DNA of 64,000 nt from CAG-791 sp000431495 (GCA_052117605.1 JBQKIT010000005.1), one strand, 5' to 3'; shown: positions 51,966-60,442, counted from the stretch's first letter. Notes: a model not told the origin generated them from the sequence alone. Numbers and translations are program-made.

Positions 51966-53117
51966 ATGGAGAAGACAGCAATGAAGGTCGGCCATATCCC
52001 CTCTCTTACCTGGAACCGGCTGGAAGCAAACGAAGGAACTGCGCCCGCGGGACTGGCGGCTTCGCTGGATGTGGAGACGCGGTTTGAAAAGCTGCCGGAG
52101 GGTGTAACCCGTCGCAGAATGTCAGGAAAGGAAGCTGCGAAATGGCTTGAGAAATATGCTCCGGAGGAGAAGGCGGAGGCAATCGTTGCGGGAAAGGTGC
52201 CGATTTATCATCCGCAGCGCTTCGGAACGGGTCTTGGCGCCGAGTACGACGCATTTCTGGAGAAGTCCGGAACGGTTTATGAAATGCTTGAGGTGGCACC
52301 GGATACCCGCTGCGAGGAGCCTGTCGTATGGAGCGTGGACTTCCATGACGGAAATGAGGCTTCACAGGGACAGCTGATCCGTGTGGGTGAGAACAGCCAC
52401 CTGACGCTTCTTCTGCGTGCAGCATCCGGAAGCAAGGAGAAGGGAACGGCCGCATTTTCTACGAAAATTATACTGGAAAAGGGAGCAAGCCTCTTCCTTG
52501 TAAAGGCACAGATTCTGGGAGAAGGCTACACATTTCTGGATGATACGGGAGCGGCGCTGGCGGAAGGCGCTTCCATGAAGATGGTTCAGATTGAGCTTGG
52601 CGGCGGCAGGGTGTACATTGGGACGCAGCCGGAGCTGATCGGGGACCGGTCTTCCTTTGAGGCGCATGCAGGCTACCTCGGGAACGATCGAAAGGCAATT
52701 GACGTCAATTACAATGCGATTCAGCGCGGACGAAGAACCAACGTGAAGATGAGCTTTGACGGTGTTCTGAAGGATCGCTCTGAGAAGGCATTCCGGGGGA
52801 CCATCGACTTCCGGAAGGGCTCGAAGGGCTCAAAGGGAGATGAACAGGAGAACGTCCTGTTCCTTTCGGATGATGTTGTGAATAAGACTCTCCCGATCAT
52901 TTTATGCGAGGAAGAGGATGTAGAAGGCCGTCATGGAGCTTCCATCGGACAGCTTGATGATGATATTCTCTTTTATATGGCGTCCCGTGGAATTGACCGG
53001 AAAGAGGCAGAGCAGATTATGGTTCGCGCAAGACTTGGAGCAGTTGTCAGAGAGATTCCGGATCTTCCGCTTCGCGCAGAGCTGATGAATAAGATCGAGG
53101 AGGCTTTTGCGAAATGA
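51966..53117 (+). CDS. sufD: SUF assembly protein SufD
   Basis: SufB paralogue that pairs with SufB and SufC. At 383 residues, with a variable N-terminus and the conserved C-terminal region that includes EGRHGASIGQLDDDILFYMASRGI near residue 320 in visible parts and the FRGTIDFRKGSKG segment. It overlaps sufS by 4 bases. Sequence is more divergent than SufB, as usual. Confidence 0.93.
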   Translation: MEKTAMKVGHIPSLTWNRLEANEGTAPAGLAASLDVETRFEKLPEGVTRRRMSGKEAAKWLEKYAPEEKAEAIVAGKVPIYHPQRFGTGLGAEYDAFLEKSGTVYEMLEVAPDTRCEEPVVWSVDFHDGNEASQGQLIRVGENSHLTLLLRAASGSKEKGTAAFSTKIILEKGASLFLVKAQILGEGYTFLDDTGAALAEGASMKMVQIELGGGRVYIGTQPELIGDRSSFEAHAGYLGNDRKAIDVNYNAIQRGRRTNVKMSFDGVLKDRSEKAFRGTIDFRKGSKGSKGDEQENVLFLSDDVVNKTLPIILCEEEDVEGRHGASIGQLDDDILFYMASRGIDRKEAEQIMVRARLGAVVREIPDLPLRAELMNKIEEAFAK

Positions 53118-54340
53118 GTACAGGGAATGGCCTGGGAAATCCGTATCGGAAGGACTTTCCCATTCTGAGAGACAGCGAAGTTGTGTATTTTGACAACGCT
53201 GCAACCACTCAGCGCCCGCAGTGTGTCATGGAAGCAATGGAGCACTTTAATGATACCTGCAATGCAAATCCGCTTCGGGGACTTTACGGATGGAGCATTG
53301 AGGCGACGGAGGAGTACGAAAAGGCGCGGCACAAGGCTGCGGCGCTGATCGGAGCCGGAGAAGACGGTGAGGTGATTTTTACCCGGAATACTACAGAGTC
53401 GCTGAACCTTGTGGCTTACAGCTATGGCCTCAGCCATGTCGGGAAGGACGATGAGATTGTCATTTCCGTTATGGAGCATCACTCCAACATTCTTCCCTGG
53501 CAGATGGTGTGCCGGCAGAAGGGCGCGAAGCTGATCTACATGGAGCCTGCACTTGACGGAACACTGTCGGAAGAGGAGATCTGCTCGAAGATTACAGACC
53601 GCACAAAGATTGTCTCCATCGGTTATGTCAGCAACGTTCTCGGCGTCACCAATCCGGTGAAGAGGATTGCAGAGGAAGCACACCGTCACGGCGCCGTCTG
53701 CGTGGTAGATGGAGCGCAGTCCACACCGCACATTCCGGTCAATGTTCAGGAAATCGGCTGTGATTTTTATGCATTCTCCGGACATAAGCTGATGGCTCCC
53801 ATGGGAATCGGCTGCCTGTACGGCAGAATGGAGCTTCTGAACGAGATGCCCCCCTTCCTGACCGGTGGAGAGATGATCGAGTATGTGGATCGTCAGAGTG
53901 CAACCTATGCAGAGGTACCGGAGAAGTTCGAGGCGGGAACCGTCAATGCGTCCGGAGCAGTCGGGCTGGGAGCAGCAATTGACTACCTGCAGCAGGTTGG
54001 ATTTGATACAATAGGAAAGACGGAAGAAGCGCTGACAGCGAAGCTGATGGCAGGTCTTTCGGAGATTCCCGGAGTGACGATGTACGGCGCGGCAGAGCCT
54101 TCGAAGCACAATGGAATTGTCACCTTCAACATCGAGGGCTGTCACCCGCATGATGTGGCATCGGTTCTGGATACTGAGCATATTGCGGTGCGCGCAGGAC
54201 ATCATTGCGCACAGCCTCTGATGAAATTCCTGGGGGCCAATGCTACCGTACGCGCGAGTCTGTATTTCTATAATACGGAAGAAGAAGTCGACCGCTTTGT
54301 GAAGGCGGTCTCGAAAGTGAGAAGCTGGCTTGGATATTAA
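53114..54340 (+). CDS. sufS: Cysteine desulfurase SufS
   Basis: PLP enzyme that removes sulfur from cysteine as an enzyme persulfide for cluster assembly. The 408-residue class V aminotransferase shows YFDNAATTQRP near residue 20, the PLP lysine in FSGHKLMAP near residue 226, and the active-site Cys in RAGHHCAQPL near residue 360, the group II (SufS) context. Overlaps sufD by 4 and sufU by 11 bases, so all three are translationally coupled. Confidence 0.96.
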   Translation: MSTGNGLGNPYRKDFPILRDSEVVYFDNAATTQRPQCVMEAMEHFNDTCNANPLRGLYGWSIEATEEYEKARHKAAALIGAGEDGEVIFTRNTTESLNLVAYSYGLSHVGKDDEIVISVMEHHSNILPWQMVCRQKGAKLIYMEPALDGTLSEEEICSKITDRTKIVSIGYVSNVLGVTNPVKRIAEEAHRHGAVCVVDGAQSTPHIPVNVQEIGCDFYAFSGHKLMAPMGIGCLYGRMELLNEMPPFLTGGEMIEYVDRQSATYAEVPEKFEAGTVNASGAVGLGAAIDYLQQVGFDTIGKTEEALTAKLMAGLSEIPGVTMYGAAEPSKHNGIVTFNIEGCHPHDVASVLDTEHIAVRAGHHCAQPLMKFLGANATVRASLYFYNTEEEVDRFVKAVSKVRSWLGY

Positions 54341-54833
54341 ATCGTTATATCGTGAAATTGTAAATGAACATAATCTTCATCCGACGCACAAGCACGATCT
54401 GAAGAATCCGACGATCGTACTGAACGGCGTGAACCCGAGCTGCGGAGACGATATCAACCTGCAGCTTACGGTTCAGAACGGTGTGATCGAGGATGCAGCA
54501 TTCAACGGAAGCGGCTGCGCCGTTTCTCAGGCGAGTGCGGATATGATGTGCGACCTGGTCATCGGACGGACGGAGGAGGAGGCACTGCATCTTGCTTCTG
54601 TTTTCATGGGCATGATCAAGGGAACCGCCACGGAAGAAGAGAAGGAGGAGCTGGACGAAGCGGCTTCTCTGGAGGATGTGGCACATATGCCTGCCCGGGT
54701 GAAGTGTGCGACGCTTGGCTGGCGCACGATGAAGGAAGTAATTGAGAAGCTGCAGAAGGACGGCATAACCGATGCGGCAGCACAGGGGAGCGGAAGCGAC
54801 TCCTGCGGCTCCTGCGAGCCTGCGTCTGTCTGA
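54330..54833 (+). CDS. sufU: SufU sulfur-transfer protein with a C-terminal CxxC
   Basis: SufU accepts sulfur from SufS through a zinc-ligand swap. The 167-residue protein starts at TTG 54330 inside sufS and has the three conserved cysteines, Cys38 (NPSCGD), Cys63 (GSGCAVS) and Cys126 (VKCATLGW), plus the 19-residue-type insertion that separates SufU from IscU. Unusual is the tail with Cys159-Gly-Ser-Cys162, which typical SufU proteins lack as far as I recall. A stem without T-tract (54843-54869) lies just after the gene. Confidence 0.92.
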   Translation: MDIKSLYREIVNEHNLHPTHKHDLKNPTIVLNGVNPSCGDDINLQLTVQNGVIEDAAFNGSGCAVSQASADMMCDLVIGRTEEEALHLASVFMGMIKGTATEEEKEELDEAASLEDVAHMPARVKCATLGWRTMKEVIEKLQKDGITDAAAQGSGSDSCGSCEPASV

Positions 54834-54842
54834 GGGGCATTC

Positions 54843-54869
54843 GGCAAAACCGCCTTTGCGGCTTTTGCC
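54843..54869 (+). terminator. Hairpin after sufU without a clear T-tract
   Basis: GGCAAAA-CCGC (54843-54853), CTTT loop, GCGG-C-TTTTGCC (54858-54869, one bulge). It ends 5 bases before the GAGG ribosome site of the TetR gene and may be an end-stabilising structure or a weak attenuator rather than a true terminator. Confidence 0.5.
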
Positions 54870-54886
54870 TCAGCGAGGTATAAAAC

Positions 54887-55423
54887 GTGTCAGATTCCAA
54901 TGCAACGAAAAATGCACTGGCGGCATCGATGAAGAAGCTGATGCGCCAGCGGCCATTTGAGAAAATCAGCGTATCGGATATCTGCAATGACTGTGGAATT
55001 AACCGGAAAAGCTTTTATTACCATTTCCGCGACAAGTATGATCTGGTGAACTGGATCTTTTATGTGGGCTTTGTCGGCGGAATGGACGTGGTGAACTACG
55101 AGAACGTATGGGACTTGCTTTCGGACATCCTGCATTATTTCTATTCCGAAAGGGAGTTCTATTATGCTGCCCTGCAGATTGAAGGGCAGAATTCGTTTCG
55201 GGATTATCTTGTGGAAACCATGACCCCGGTTGCGGAATTCTTCCTTCGGAATACTCTGCCCGACAACCAGGATGATGACTTCTATATCACTTTTATTCTT
55301 GATGCACTTCTTGCCTCACTTATCCGCTGGCTGTCCGGAGAGTACCGGCAGTCCATGGACGCCGATGCTTACATCCTTAAGCTTCGGGATGTGATTCTGA
55401 AAATGGCTTCTTCGGTGGCATAA
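54887..55423 (+). CDS. TetR/AcrR-family transcriptional regulator
   Basis: A 178-residue TetR-type protein with GTG start at 54887 (GAGGT 8 bases upstream). The N-terminal helix-turn-helix reads LAASMKKLMRQRPFEKISVSDICNDCGINRKSFYYHFRDKYDL in separate visible segments, residues 10-52; the C-terminal ligand domain resembles the DhaS-like subgroup with the FYYAAL and FILDALLASLIRWLSG segments. It shares 47 bases of antisense overlap with the end of the converging radical-SAM-like gene, so the two may be regulated together. Ligand unknown. Confidence 0.88.
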   Translation: MSDSNATKNALAASMKKLMRQRPFEKISVSDICNDCGINRKSFYYHFRDKYDLVNWIFYVGFVGGMDVVNYENVWDLLSDILHYFYSEREFYYAALQIEGQNSFRDYLVETMTPVAEFFLRNTLPDNQDDDFYITFILDALLASLIRWLSGEYRQSMDADAYILKLRDVILKMASSVA

Positions 55424-56420
55424 CCTGCCGCAGAGCATCAATGAGCGGAAGCTCAAAGGGGAAGGGCTCGCCCTTCTGACCGTCAGGGCGAATCATGCGG
55501 CCATCCGAACCAATCTCCAGCAGATTTGTGTGCTCACACAGAACGCGGCTGATGGACTGTCCGTCCCCGTAATAATCCATGATCACAAAAGGATATTTCT
55601 GCTCCAGTCTGGAGCGGTAAGCAAGATCTGCTGCGGCACAGTCGGCGCCGTCTGCAGAGATGAGGAAGAACATGGCGGTCTCGCTTGCGAGAATGCTTTC
55701 TTTGTATACGTCCGTCAGTCCCGGAAGGATAGAGTCCCTTCCGTATTCCAGATAGAGAGCAAACGGGATCTTCTGATCGCGAAGAAGTGCTGCAGTCAGT
55801 GAGGTCTCCGGATCGGAGAGCGGAAGGCAGACAAGAGAATTCCGACATACCCGAAGCATCTGGATCTGCGCAGCCGTCAGCCGGCCGTTGCTCTTAAACC
55901 AGACGTAGGCGCATTCCTTATAGCGCTCGAGAAGCTCGAGAAGCGCATAGGAGTCTTCGTCATCTGCACATTCCCGGATAAAATAGGCATAGATTCCAAG
56001 ATCCTGTCCCTGCTCCATCAAAGAAGAAAGACGATCCATGGTCAGGCCGTCTTCGGCCTTTGCGTCGTAGCGCAGCATGATGGTCCAGGGAATCAGAACT
56101 CCCTCCTTCTTTTCCTTCTCGCGTACTCTTGCAGCCCCGTAGGACCAGCTCATATAGCCGAAATTCACACCGAACTTCTTCAGAGATTCCTTCTCGGAAT
56201 TCTTAATCAGATTGTGTATCATATCATAGTAGGCGCTGTTCTCATTGTTGAGCAGCTCCTGCATCACCGAAAAAACAGTCTCCTGGAAACGATTTCTGGA
56301 AAACTGCTTGCCAAGATCTGTCAGCCGGCGGATGCTCCGCTTCGGGTCGTCCTCCATCTCCTTGATCCCGCGATCCACAGCGGTCTCAATCATGGCTTTT
56401 TTCATCAGATAGGTATTCAT
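55377..56420 (-). CDS. Radical-SAM-like protein lacking the cluster-binding cysteines
   Basis: A 347-residue protein whose layout resembles a Clostridia family of radical SAM proteins: an N-terminal helical region (residues 1-95), an IPW...ML strand (residues 110-117), a helix with GQDLGIYAYF (138-148), then the strand/helix pattern KECAYVWFKSNGRLTAAQIQMLRV. Where the family has the CxxxCxxC loop, this protein has only Arg-Tyr-Asp-Ala-Lys-Ala-Glu-Asp. Where it has the SAM-binding GGEP, this one has Arg-Glu-Cys-Ala-Asp-Asp. It should bind neither cluster nor SAM in the usual way. The ATG at 56420 has AAGGAG. Identification is by remembered family pattern, not alignment, so moderate confidence. 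Confidence 0.65.
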   Translation of the reverse strand: MNTYLMKKAMIETAVDRGIKEMEDDPKRSIRRLTDLGKQFSRNRFQETVFSVMQELLNNENSAYYDMIHNLIKNSEKESLKKFGVNFGYMSWSYGAARVREKEKKEGVLIPWTIMLRYDAKAEDGLTMDRLSSLMEQGQDLGIYAYFIRECADDEDSYALLELLERYKECAYVWFKSNGRLTAAQIQMLRVCRNSLVCLPLSDPETSLTAALLRDQKIPFALYLEYGRDSILPGLTDVYKESILASETAMFFLISADGADCAAADLAYRSRLEQKYPFVIMDYYGDGQSISRVLCEHTNLLEIGSDGRMIRPDGQKGEPFPFELPLIDALRQVMPPKKPFSESHPEA

Positions 56421-56562
56421 GAAGCGGACTCCTTTCCATCCCTCCTGCCGGAACGGATTTGCGAAGTTCAGGCAGGTCAGAATCGAGTATAGCATGCATG
56501 AAAAGGAAAAAAATGTCCCAAAAACGGCATAGTGTCGCATAACGCATCAATCTGTGCCGATT

Positions 56563-56571
56563 TGCTATAAT
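56563..56571 (+). promoter_or_regulatory. Extended -10 promoter for the HerA-like gene
   Basis: TGCTATAAT (56563-56571), about 93 bases before the ATG at 56664; no recognisable -35. Located in the divergent gap with the radical-SAM-like gene. Confidence 0.5.
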
Positions 56572-56663
56572 GATTTCAATATCACAATCATATCGGAGAA
56601 ACTGTAGAAGCAAAAAAGAGCGGTTTCTCTTCTTACGGCCGCAGGCTGCGGCAAGGGGGGATC

Positions 56664-58247
56664 ATGATCAGAGATGGGAAAATCTGGGTTGGCGGTACAG
56701 AGGATGGAGGACAGGCCTTTCTTCTTCCGAAGATGGCAAACCGCCATGGGCTGATTGCCGGTGCAACAGGAAGCGGCAAGACGGCGACCTTAAAGGGACT
56801 TGCGGAATCCTTCAGTGCACTGGGCGTCCCGGTGTTTCTGGCGGACGTGAAAGGTGATCTTGCGGGAATGTGCCGGCCCGGAGAAGCAAATGAGAATATC
56901 AGAAAGAGGATGCAGCGCATCGGTATGAGCGGGGAGGAGGATATTTTTACGAAGTATCCTGTGACCTTCTGGGACCTTTACGGAGAGCGCGGAATCCAGC
57001 TTCGGACGACCATTTCGGAGATGGGACCGCTCATTCTGTCCCGGGTTCTCGGGCTGAACGAGCTTCAGTCTGATCTCCTTTCCGTAGCCTTCCGGATTGC
57101 GGATGAGCAGGAGCTTCTTCTTGTGGACATTAAGGACCTGAAGGCGCTTCTGAATGATATCGATGAGAACCGGGCTTCCTTCCAGGCGGATTACGGAAAA
57201 ATCAGCCCGGCATCGATTGCGGTCATCATCCGGTCTCTTGCGGCACTGGAGGGAGAGGGAGGGGATCTCTTCTTCGGGGAAACCGCTCTGAATATCCGCG
57301 ACTGGTTTACCACCGGAACCGACGGAAAGGGAATGATTCATATTCTGGATTCGGAAATGCTGATTCAGAACGGGAAGCTGTATTCTGCTTTTCTTCTGTG
57401 GCTTCTTTCGGAGCTGTTTGAGCAGCTTCCGGAGGTCGGAGACCTGGAGAAGCCGCGCATGGTCTTTTTCTTTGACGAGGCGCATCTTCTGTTCCGCGGA
57501 ACCTCGCAGGCACTTCTGGATAAGATTTCGCAGGTGGTGAAGCTGATTCGTTCCAAGGGGGTCGGCATTTACTTCTGCACACAGGCTCCCTCAGACATAC
57601 CGGATGATGTTCTGGCACAGCTGGGGAACCGGATTCAGCACGCGCTTCATGCCTATACACCGAAGGATCAGAAGGCGGTAAAGGCAGCGGCCCAGTCCTT
57701 CCGCATCAATCCGGAGATGGATACGTATCAGACGATCCTGGAGCTTGGCGTCGGCGAAGCGGTCTGCTCCTTCCTGGAGGAAGACGGCGTTCCCGGTGTG
57801 GCACAGAAGGTTATCATTGCACCGCCGGTATCGCAGATGGGCGCGATCACAGAGGAAATCCGCAGAAAGGAAATTCAGGAGAGCCTCCTTGCGGTGAAAT
57901 ACGCAGAGGCTGTGGATCCGGATTCTGCCTATGAGTTTCTGCAGCGGAAGGCCTCGCAGGAGGCTGCGGCTGCGCAGAAGCAGGAAGAAGAGGAAAAGGC
58001 TCTTGCGGAAGCAGCCAGACAGCAGGCTGCAGAGGAAAAGGAGAAGGAAAAGGCCCGTAAGGCGCGGGAGAGATCTGCCCGCAGTGCGGCCAAATCCGTC
58101 GGAAATTCCGTTGCTGGAACCATCGGCCGGGAGGTTGGAAAGAACGTCGGCGGCTCCATGTTCGGCAAATTCGGAAAGACACTTGGCGGAAACGTAGGCG
58201 CAAGCCTCGGAAGAGGAATTATCGGAACTTTGTTCCGGAAATTATAA
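56664..58247 (+). CDS. HerA-like ATPase of the DUF853 (YjgR) family
   Basis: A 527-residue HerA/FtsK-fold ATPase. It opens with GKIWVGGTEDGGQAFLLP, Walker A GATGSGKT at residues 33-40, ADVKGDLAG soon after, then Walker B VFFFDEAHLLF near residue 272 and the arginine/sensor segment YFCTQAPSDIPDDV. The C-terminal 120 residues are an Ala/Glu/Lys coiled coil followed by a Gly-rich tail with GxxxG spacing, ending FRKL, as in the family. Function is unknown; HerA relatives pump or translocate DNA. AAGGGGGG is the ribosome site. No nuclease partner (NurA) is adjacent. Confidence 0.9.
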   Translation: MIRDGKIWVGGTEDGGQAFLLPKMANRHGLIAGATGSGKTATLKGLAESFSALGVPVFLADVKGDLAGMCRPGEANENIRKRMQRIGMSGEEDIFTKYPVTFWDLYGERGIQLRTTISEMGPLILSRVLGLNELQSDLLSVAFRIADEQELLLVDIKDLKALLNDIDENRASFQADYGKISPASIAVIIRSLAALEGEGGDLFFGETALNIRDWFTTGTDGKGMIHILDSEMLIQNGKLYSAFLLWLLSELFEQLPEVGDLEKPRMVFFFDEAHLLFRGTSQALLDKISQVVKLIRSKGVGIYFCTQAPSDIPDDVLAQLGNRIQHALHAYTPKDQKAVKAAAQSFRINPEMDTYQTILELGVGEAVCSFLEEDGVPGVAQKVIIAPPVSQMGAITEEIRRKEIQESLLAVKYAEAVDPDSAYEFLQRKASQEAAAAQKQEEEEKALAEAARQQAAEEKEKEKARKARERSARSAAKSVGNSVAGTIGREVGKNVGGSMFGKFGKTLGGNVGASLGRGIIGTLFRKL

Positions 58248-58306
58248 AAGAAAACAAAAAGAAACACCGTCCCCATGGGCTGACCCCACAAAAACAGTGC
58301 TCCGCA

Positions 58307-58379
58307 TGCGCCTTCAGGGACTCGAACCCTGGACACCCTGATTAAGAGTCAGGTGCTCTACCAACTGAGCTAAAAGCGC
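58307..58379 (-). tRNA. tRNA-Lys, anticodon CTT
   Basis: Complete cloverleaf on the minus strand: acceptor GCGCTTT pairs with AAGGCGC, D-arm GCTCAGTTGGTAGAGC, anticodon stem CCTGA/TCAGG with loop CTCTTAA (anticodon CTT), T-arm CAGGG-TTCGAGT-CCCTG, discriminator A. The 3' CCA is not encoded. It has a strong promoter about 74 bases upstream. Confidence 0.97.
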
Positions 58380-58449
58380 ATATTTATGGACTTCGGAAGA
58401 AGTATCCGTTCTGTTTGTTTTCTGTTCAGATTTTTGTTACTTCCTCGCG

Positions 58450-58488
58450 AACAAGTGCTATTATAGTATGGCACTTGTTGCTTGGCAA
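58450..58488 (-). promoter_or_regulatory. tRNA-Lys promoter with a perfect inverted repeat across the -10
   Basis: Minus strand TTGCCA (58488-58483), 17-base spacer, TATAAT (58465-58460). A perfect 9-bp inverted repeat, AACAAGTGC (58450-58458) and GCACTTGTT (58471-58479), flanks the -10. Confidence 0.75.
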
Positions 58489-58494
58489 GTACTT

Positions 58495-58623
58495 TTTTAA
58501 AAAAATTTTTAAACCATGAAAAAAGGCTGAAAAACAGTGTAAATACAGCACTTTCTGTGGTAATCAAAAGAGAGGCTGATGGCTGGATGAAGAAAAAGAA
58601 AATGGAAAGCTGGAGAAACAAGA
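58495..58623. other. Gap between tRNA-Lys promoter and tatD
   Basis: A/T-rich stretch with T6 and A7 runs (58493-58506) followed by A-rich leader. No start codon here opens a frame longer than a few codons. No clear promoter for tatD is visible. Confidence 0.5.
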
Positions 58624-59433
58624 ATGATATTTGACACACATGCACATTATGATGATGAAGCATTTGATGAGGACAGAGAGGTGCTCATCGGACGTTTCGA
58701 GGAGCTTGGAATCGGAGCGGTGACGGATCCCGGATCTACAAAGGAGAGCATTGCGAAGATTATTGAGCTGACGGAAAGAAATAAGAGAATATACGGAGCG
58801 CTTGGAATCCATCCTTCCGAATGCGGAGAGATGACGGAAGAGGATCTGGAAGAAATCCGGAGAGGACTTCACCTGCCGAAGATGGTTGCAGTCGGAGAAA
58901 TCGGTCTGGACTACCACTGGGATACGCCGGAGAGGGAGCTGCAGAGGCACTGGTTCCGCAGACAGCTGGAGCTGGCAGGAGAGGAGAACATGCCGGTGAT
59001 CATTCATTCAAGGGACGCGGCGGCTGATACCTTATCCATCCTGAAGGAATGCGGTGCCGGAGAGGCAGGCGGTGTCATCCACTGCTATTCCTACAGTCCG
59101 GAGCTTGCATCGGAATTTCTGAAGCTGGGATTCTTTCTCGGAATCGGCGGCGTTGTGACCTTCCGGAACGGGAAAAAACTCAAGGAGACCGTCCGGGAGA
59201 CGCCGCTGGACCGGATTGTGCTGGAGACGGACTCTCCGTATATGGCACCGGAGCCGCATCGCGGAGAGAGAAACTCGTCGCTTTTTCTCCGGTATGTGGT
59301 CCGGCAGATCGCGGAGATCAAGGGACTTTCACCGGAAACAGTCATCGAAGAAACCTGGAAAAACGCATGCAGGCTTTACCGGCTTGACGAAAATGGCTGC
59401 GCACAGAACGAGGCAGGAGGAAAATATGAGTGA
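58624..59433 (+). CDS. tatD: TatD-family metal-dependent hydrolase
   Basis: TIM-barrel amidohydrolase of the TatD DNase group. Metal ligands are in DTHAHYDDE (residues 4-12), the Glu in VGEIGLDYHW near residue 91, HSRDA near 127, IHCYS near 150 and ETDSPYMAPEPHRG near 202. At 269 residues it has a short C-terminal Asn/Glu tail beyond the usual end. It precedes ksgA, the common tatD-(rnmV)-ksgA order, although rnmV is missing between them. Overlaps ksgA by 8 bases. Confidence 0.94.
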   Translation: MIFDTHAHYDDEAFDEDREVLIGRFEELGIGAVTDPGSTKESIAKIIELTERNKRIYGALGIHPSECGEMTEEDLEEIRRGLHLPKMVAVGEIGLDYHWDTPERELQRHWFRRQLELAGEENMPVIIHSRDAAADTLSILKECGAGEAGGVIHCYSYSPELASEFLKLGFFLGIGGVVTFRNGKKLKETVRETPLDRIVLETDSPYMAPEPHRGERNSSLFLRYVVRQIAEIKGLSPETVIEETWKNACRLYRLDENGCAQNEAGGKYE

Positions 59434-60295
59434 ATTACTGGCAACCCCCCATGGAACCATGGCCGTGCTGAATGAGTTTGGGCTTCGGGCGAAGAAGAAG
59501 TACGGGCAGAACTTTCTGATCAATCGCGGGATCGTGGATCAGATTGTCGATGCGGCAGAGATCTCGAAGGAGGACTGCGTACTCGAAATCGGACCGGGAA
59601 TCGGAACGATGACGCAGCTTCTTTCGGAGGCTGCGGGACATGTGACGGCAGTGGAAATTGACCGGAGCCTGGAAAAGGTACTGGATCACACGCTGGAAGA
59701 CTGCGGCAATGTGACCATTTTATTCCAGGACATTCTGAAAACAAATCTGAAAGCGGTCGCGGCGGAGTTCAATGAGGGGCGCCCGCTCAAGTGCGTGGCA
59801 AATCTCCCCTACTACATCACAACGCCGATTCTCCTTCAGCTCTTTCAGGAGTCTGACTGCTTCGAGAGCATCACAGTGATGGTTCAGAAGGAGGTGGCGG
59901 ACAGAATTCTTGCCACCGAAAAGGACAAGGAATACGGCGCATTGTCGCTGGCGGTTCGTTATTATTCCGAACCGGAGCTGGTTTGTATTGTGCCGCCGGG
60001 AAATTTCATTCCGAAGCCGGGTGTCGACTCTGCGGTACTGAAGCTCTCCATCCGTCATGAGCCGGTCGTGGATGCAGATGAAACCTTCCTGTTTGCGCTG
60101 ATCCGTGCGGCTTTTAACCAGAGAAGGAAGACGCTGGCCAATGCTCTTTCACACGGTCTTGCGGAAACGGAGGGGGGCGTTGCCCGCGAGGAGGTGCAGG
60201 AGGCTCTTGTGAAAATGGGCCTTTCCGAAACGATCCGCGGCGAGAAGCTGTCTCTGGAGCAGTTTGCAGAGCTTGCAAGGCTGCTGAAGAAATGA
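59426..60295 (+). CDS. ksgA: 16S rRNA (adenine-1518/1519-N6) dimethyltransferase
   Basis: Dimethylates two adjacent adenines in helix 45 of 16S rRNA. The ATG at 59426 has GGAGG and starts MSELLATPHGTMAVL; the long frame upstream is tatD out of frame. The 289-residue protein shows KKKYGQNFLIN near residue 22, the SAM loop EIGPGIGTMTQ near 55, the catalytic NLPYYITTPIL near 125 and FIPKPGVDSAV. Terminator at 60313. Confidence 0.97.
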   Translation: MSELLATPHGTMAVLNEFGLRAKKKYGQNFLINRGIVDQIVDAAEISKEDCVLEIGPGIGTMTQLLSEAAGHVTAVEIDRSLEKVLDHTLEDCGNVTILFQDILKTNLKAVAAEFNEGRPLKCVANLPYYITTPILLQLFQESDCFESITVMVQKEVADRILATEKDKEYGALSLAVRYYSEPELVCIVPPGNFIPKPGVDSAVLKLSIRHEPVVDADETFLFALIRAAFNQRRKTLANALSHGLAETEGGVAREEVQEALVKMGLSETIRGEKLSLEQFAELARLLKK

Positions 60296-60312
60296 CGGAA
60301 AATACGGACGAA

Positions 60313-60341
60313 GAGCCGGCCCTTGCAGGGGCTCGTTTTTT
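60313..60341 (+). terminator. Terminator after ksgA
   Basis: GAGCC (60313-60317) pairs with GGCTC (60330-60334), a GC-rich loop, then T6. The last T is shared with the TTGACA of the next promoter. Confidence 0.85.
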
Positions 60342-60368
60342 GACATGCTTTTAGGCGTATGCTAAACT
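60340..60368 (+). promoter_or_regulatory. Promoter for the TPR/degenerate-AAA gene
   Basis: Consensus TTGACA (60340-60345), 17-base spacer, TAAACT (60363-60368) with a TGC extended -10. It overlaps the T-tract of the ksgA terminator. Confidence 0.75.
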
Positions 60369-60442
60369 TTTAATGTTATTTACATTGGGAAAACTATGCG
60401 CGAAAATATGTTCCGCACGTCTGGAAGTACGAGGATAGAACA

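Noticed and set aside
59216..59425. N-terminal extension of ksgA by 70 codons
   Set aside because: Out-of-frame tatD sequence; the ATG at 59426 has a good ribosome site and the normal KsgA start.
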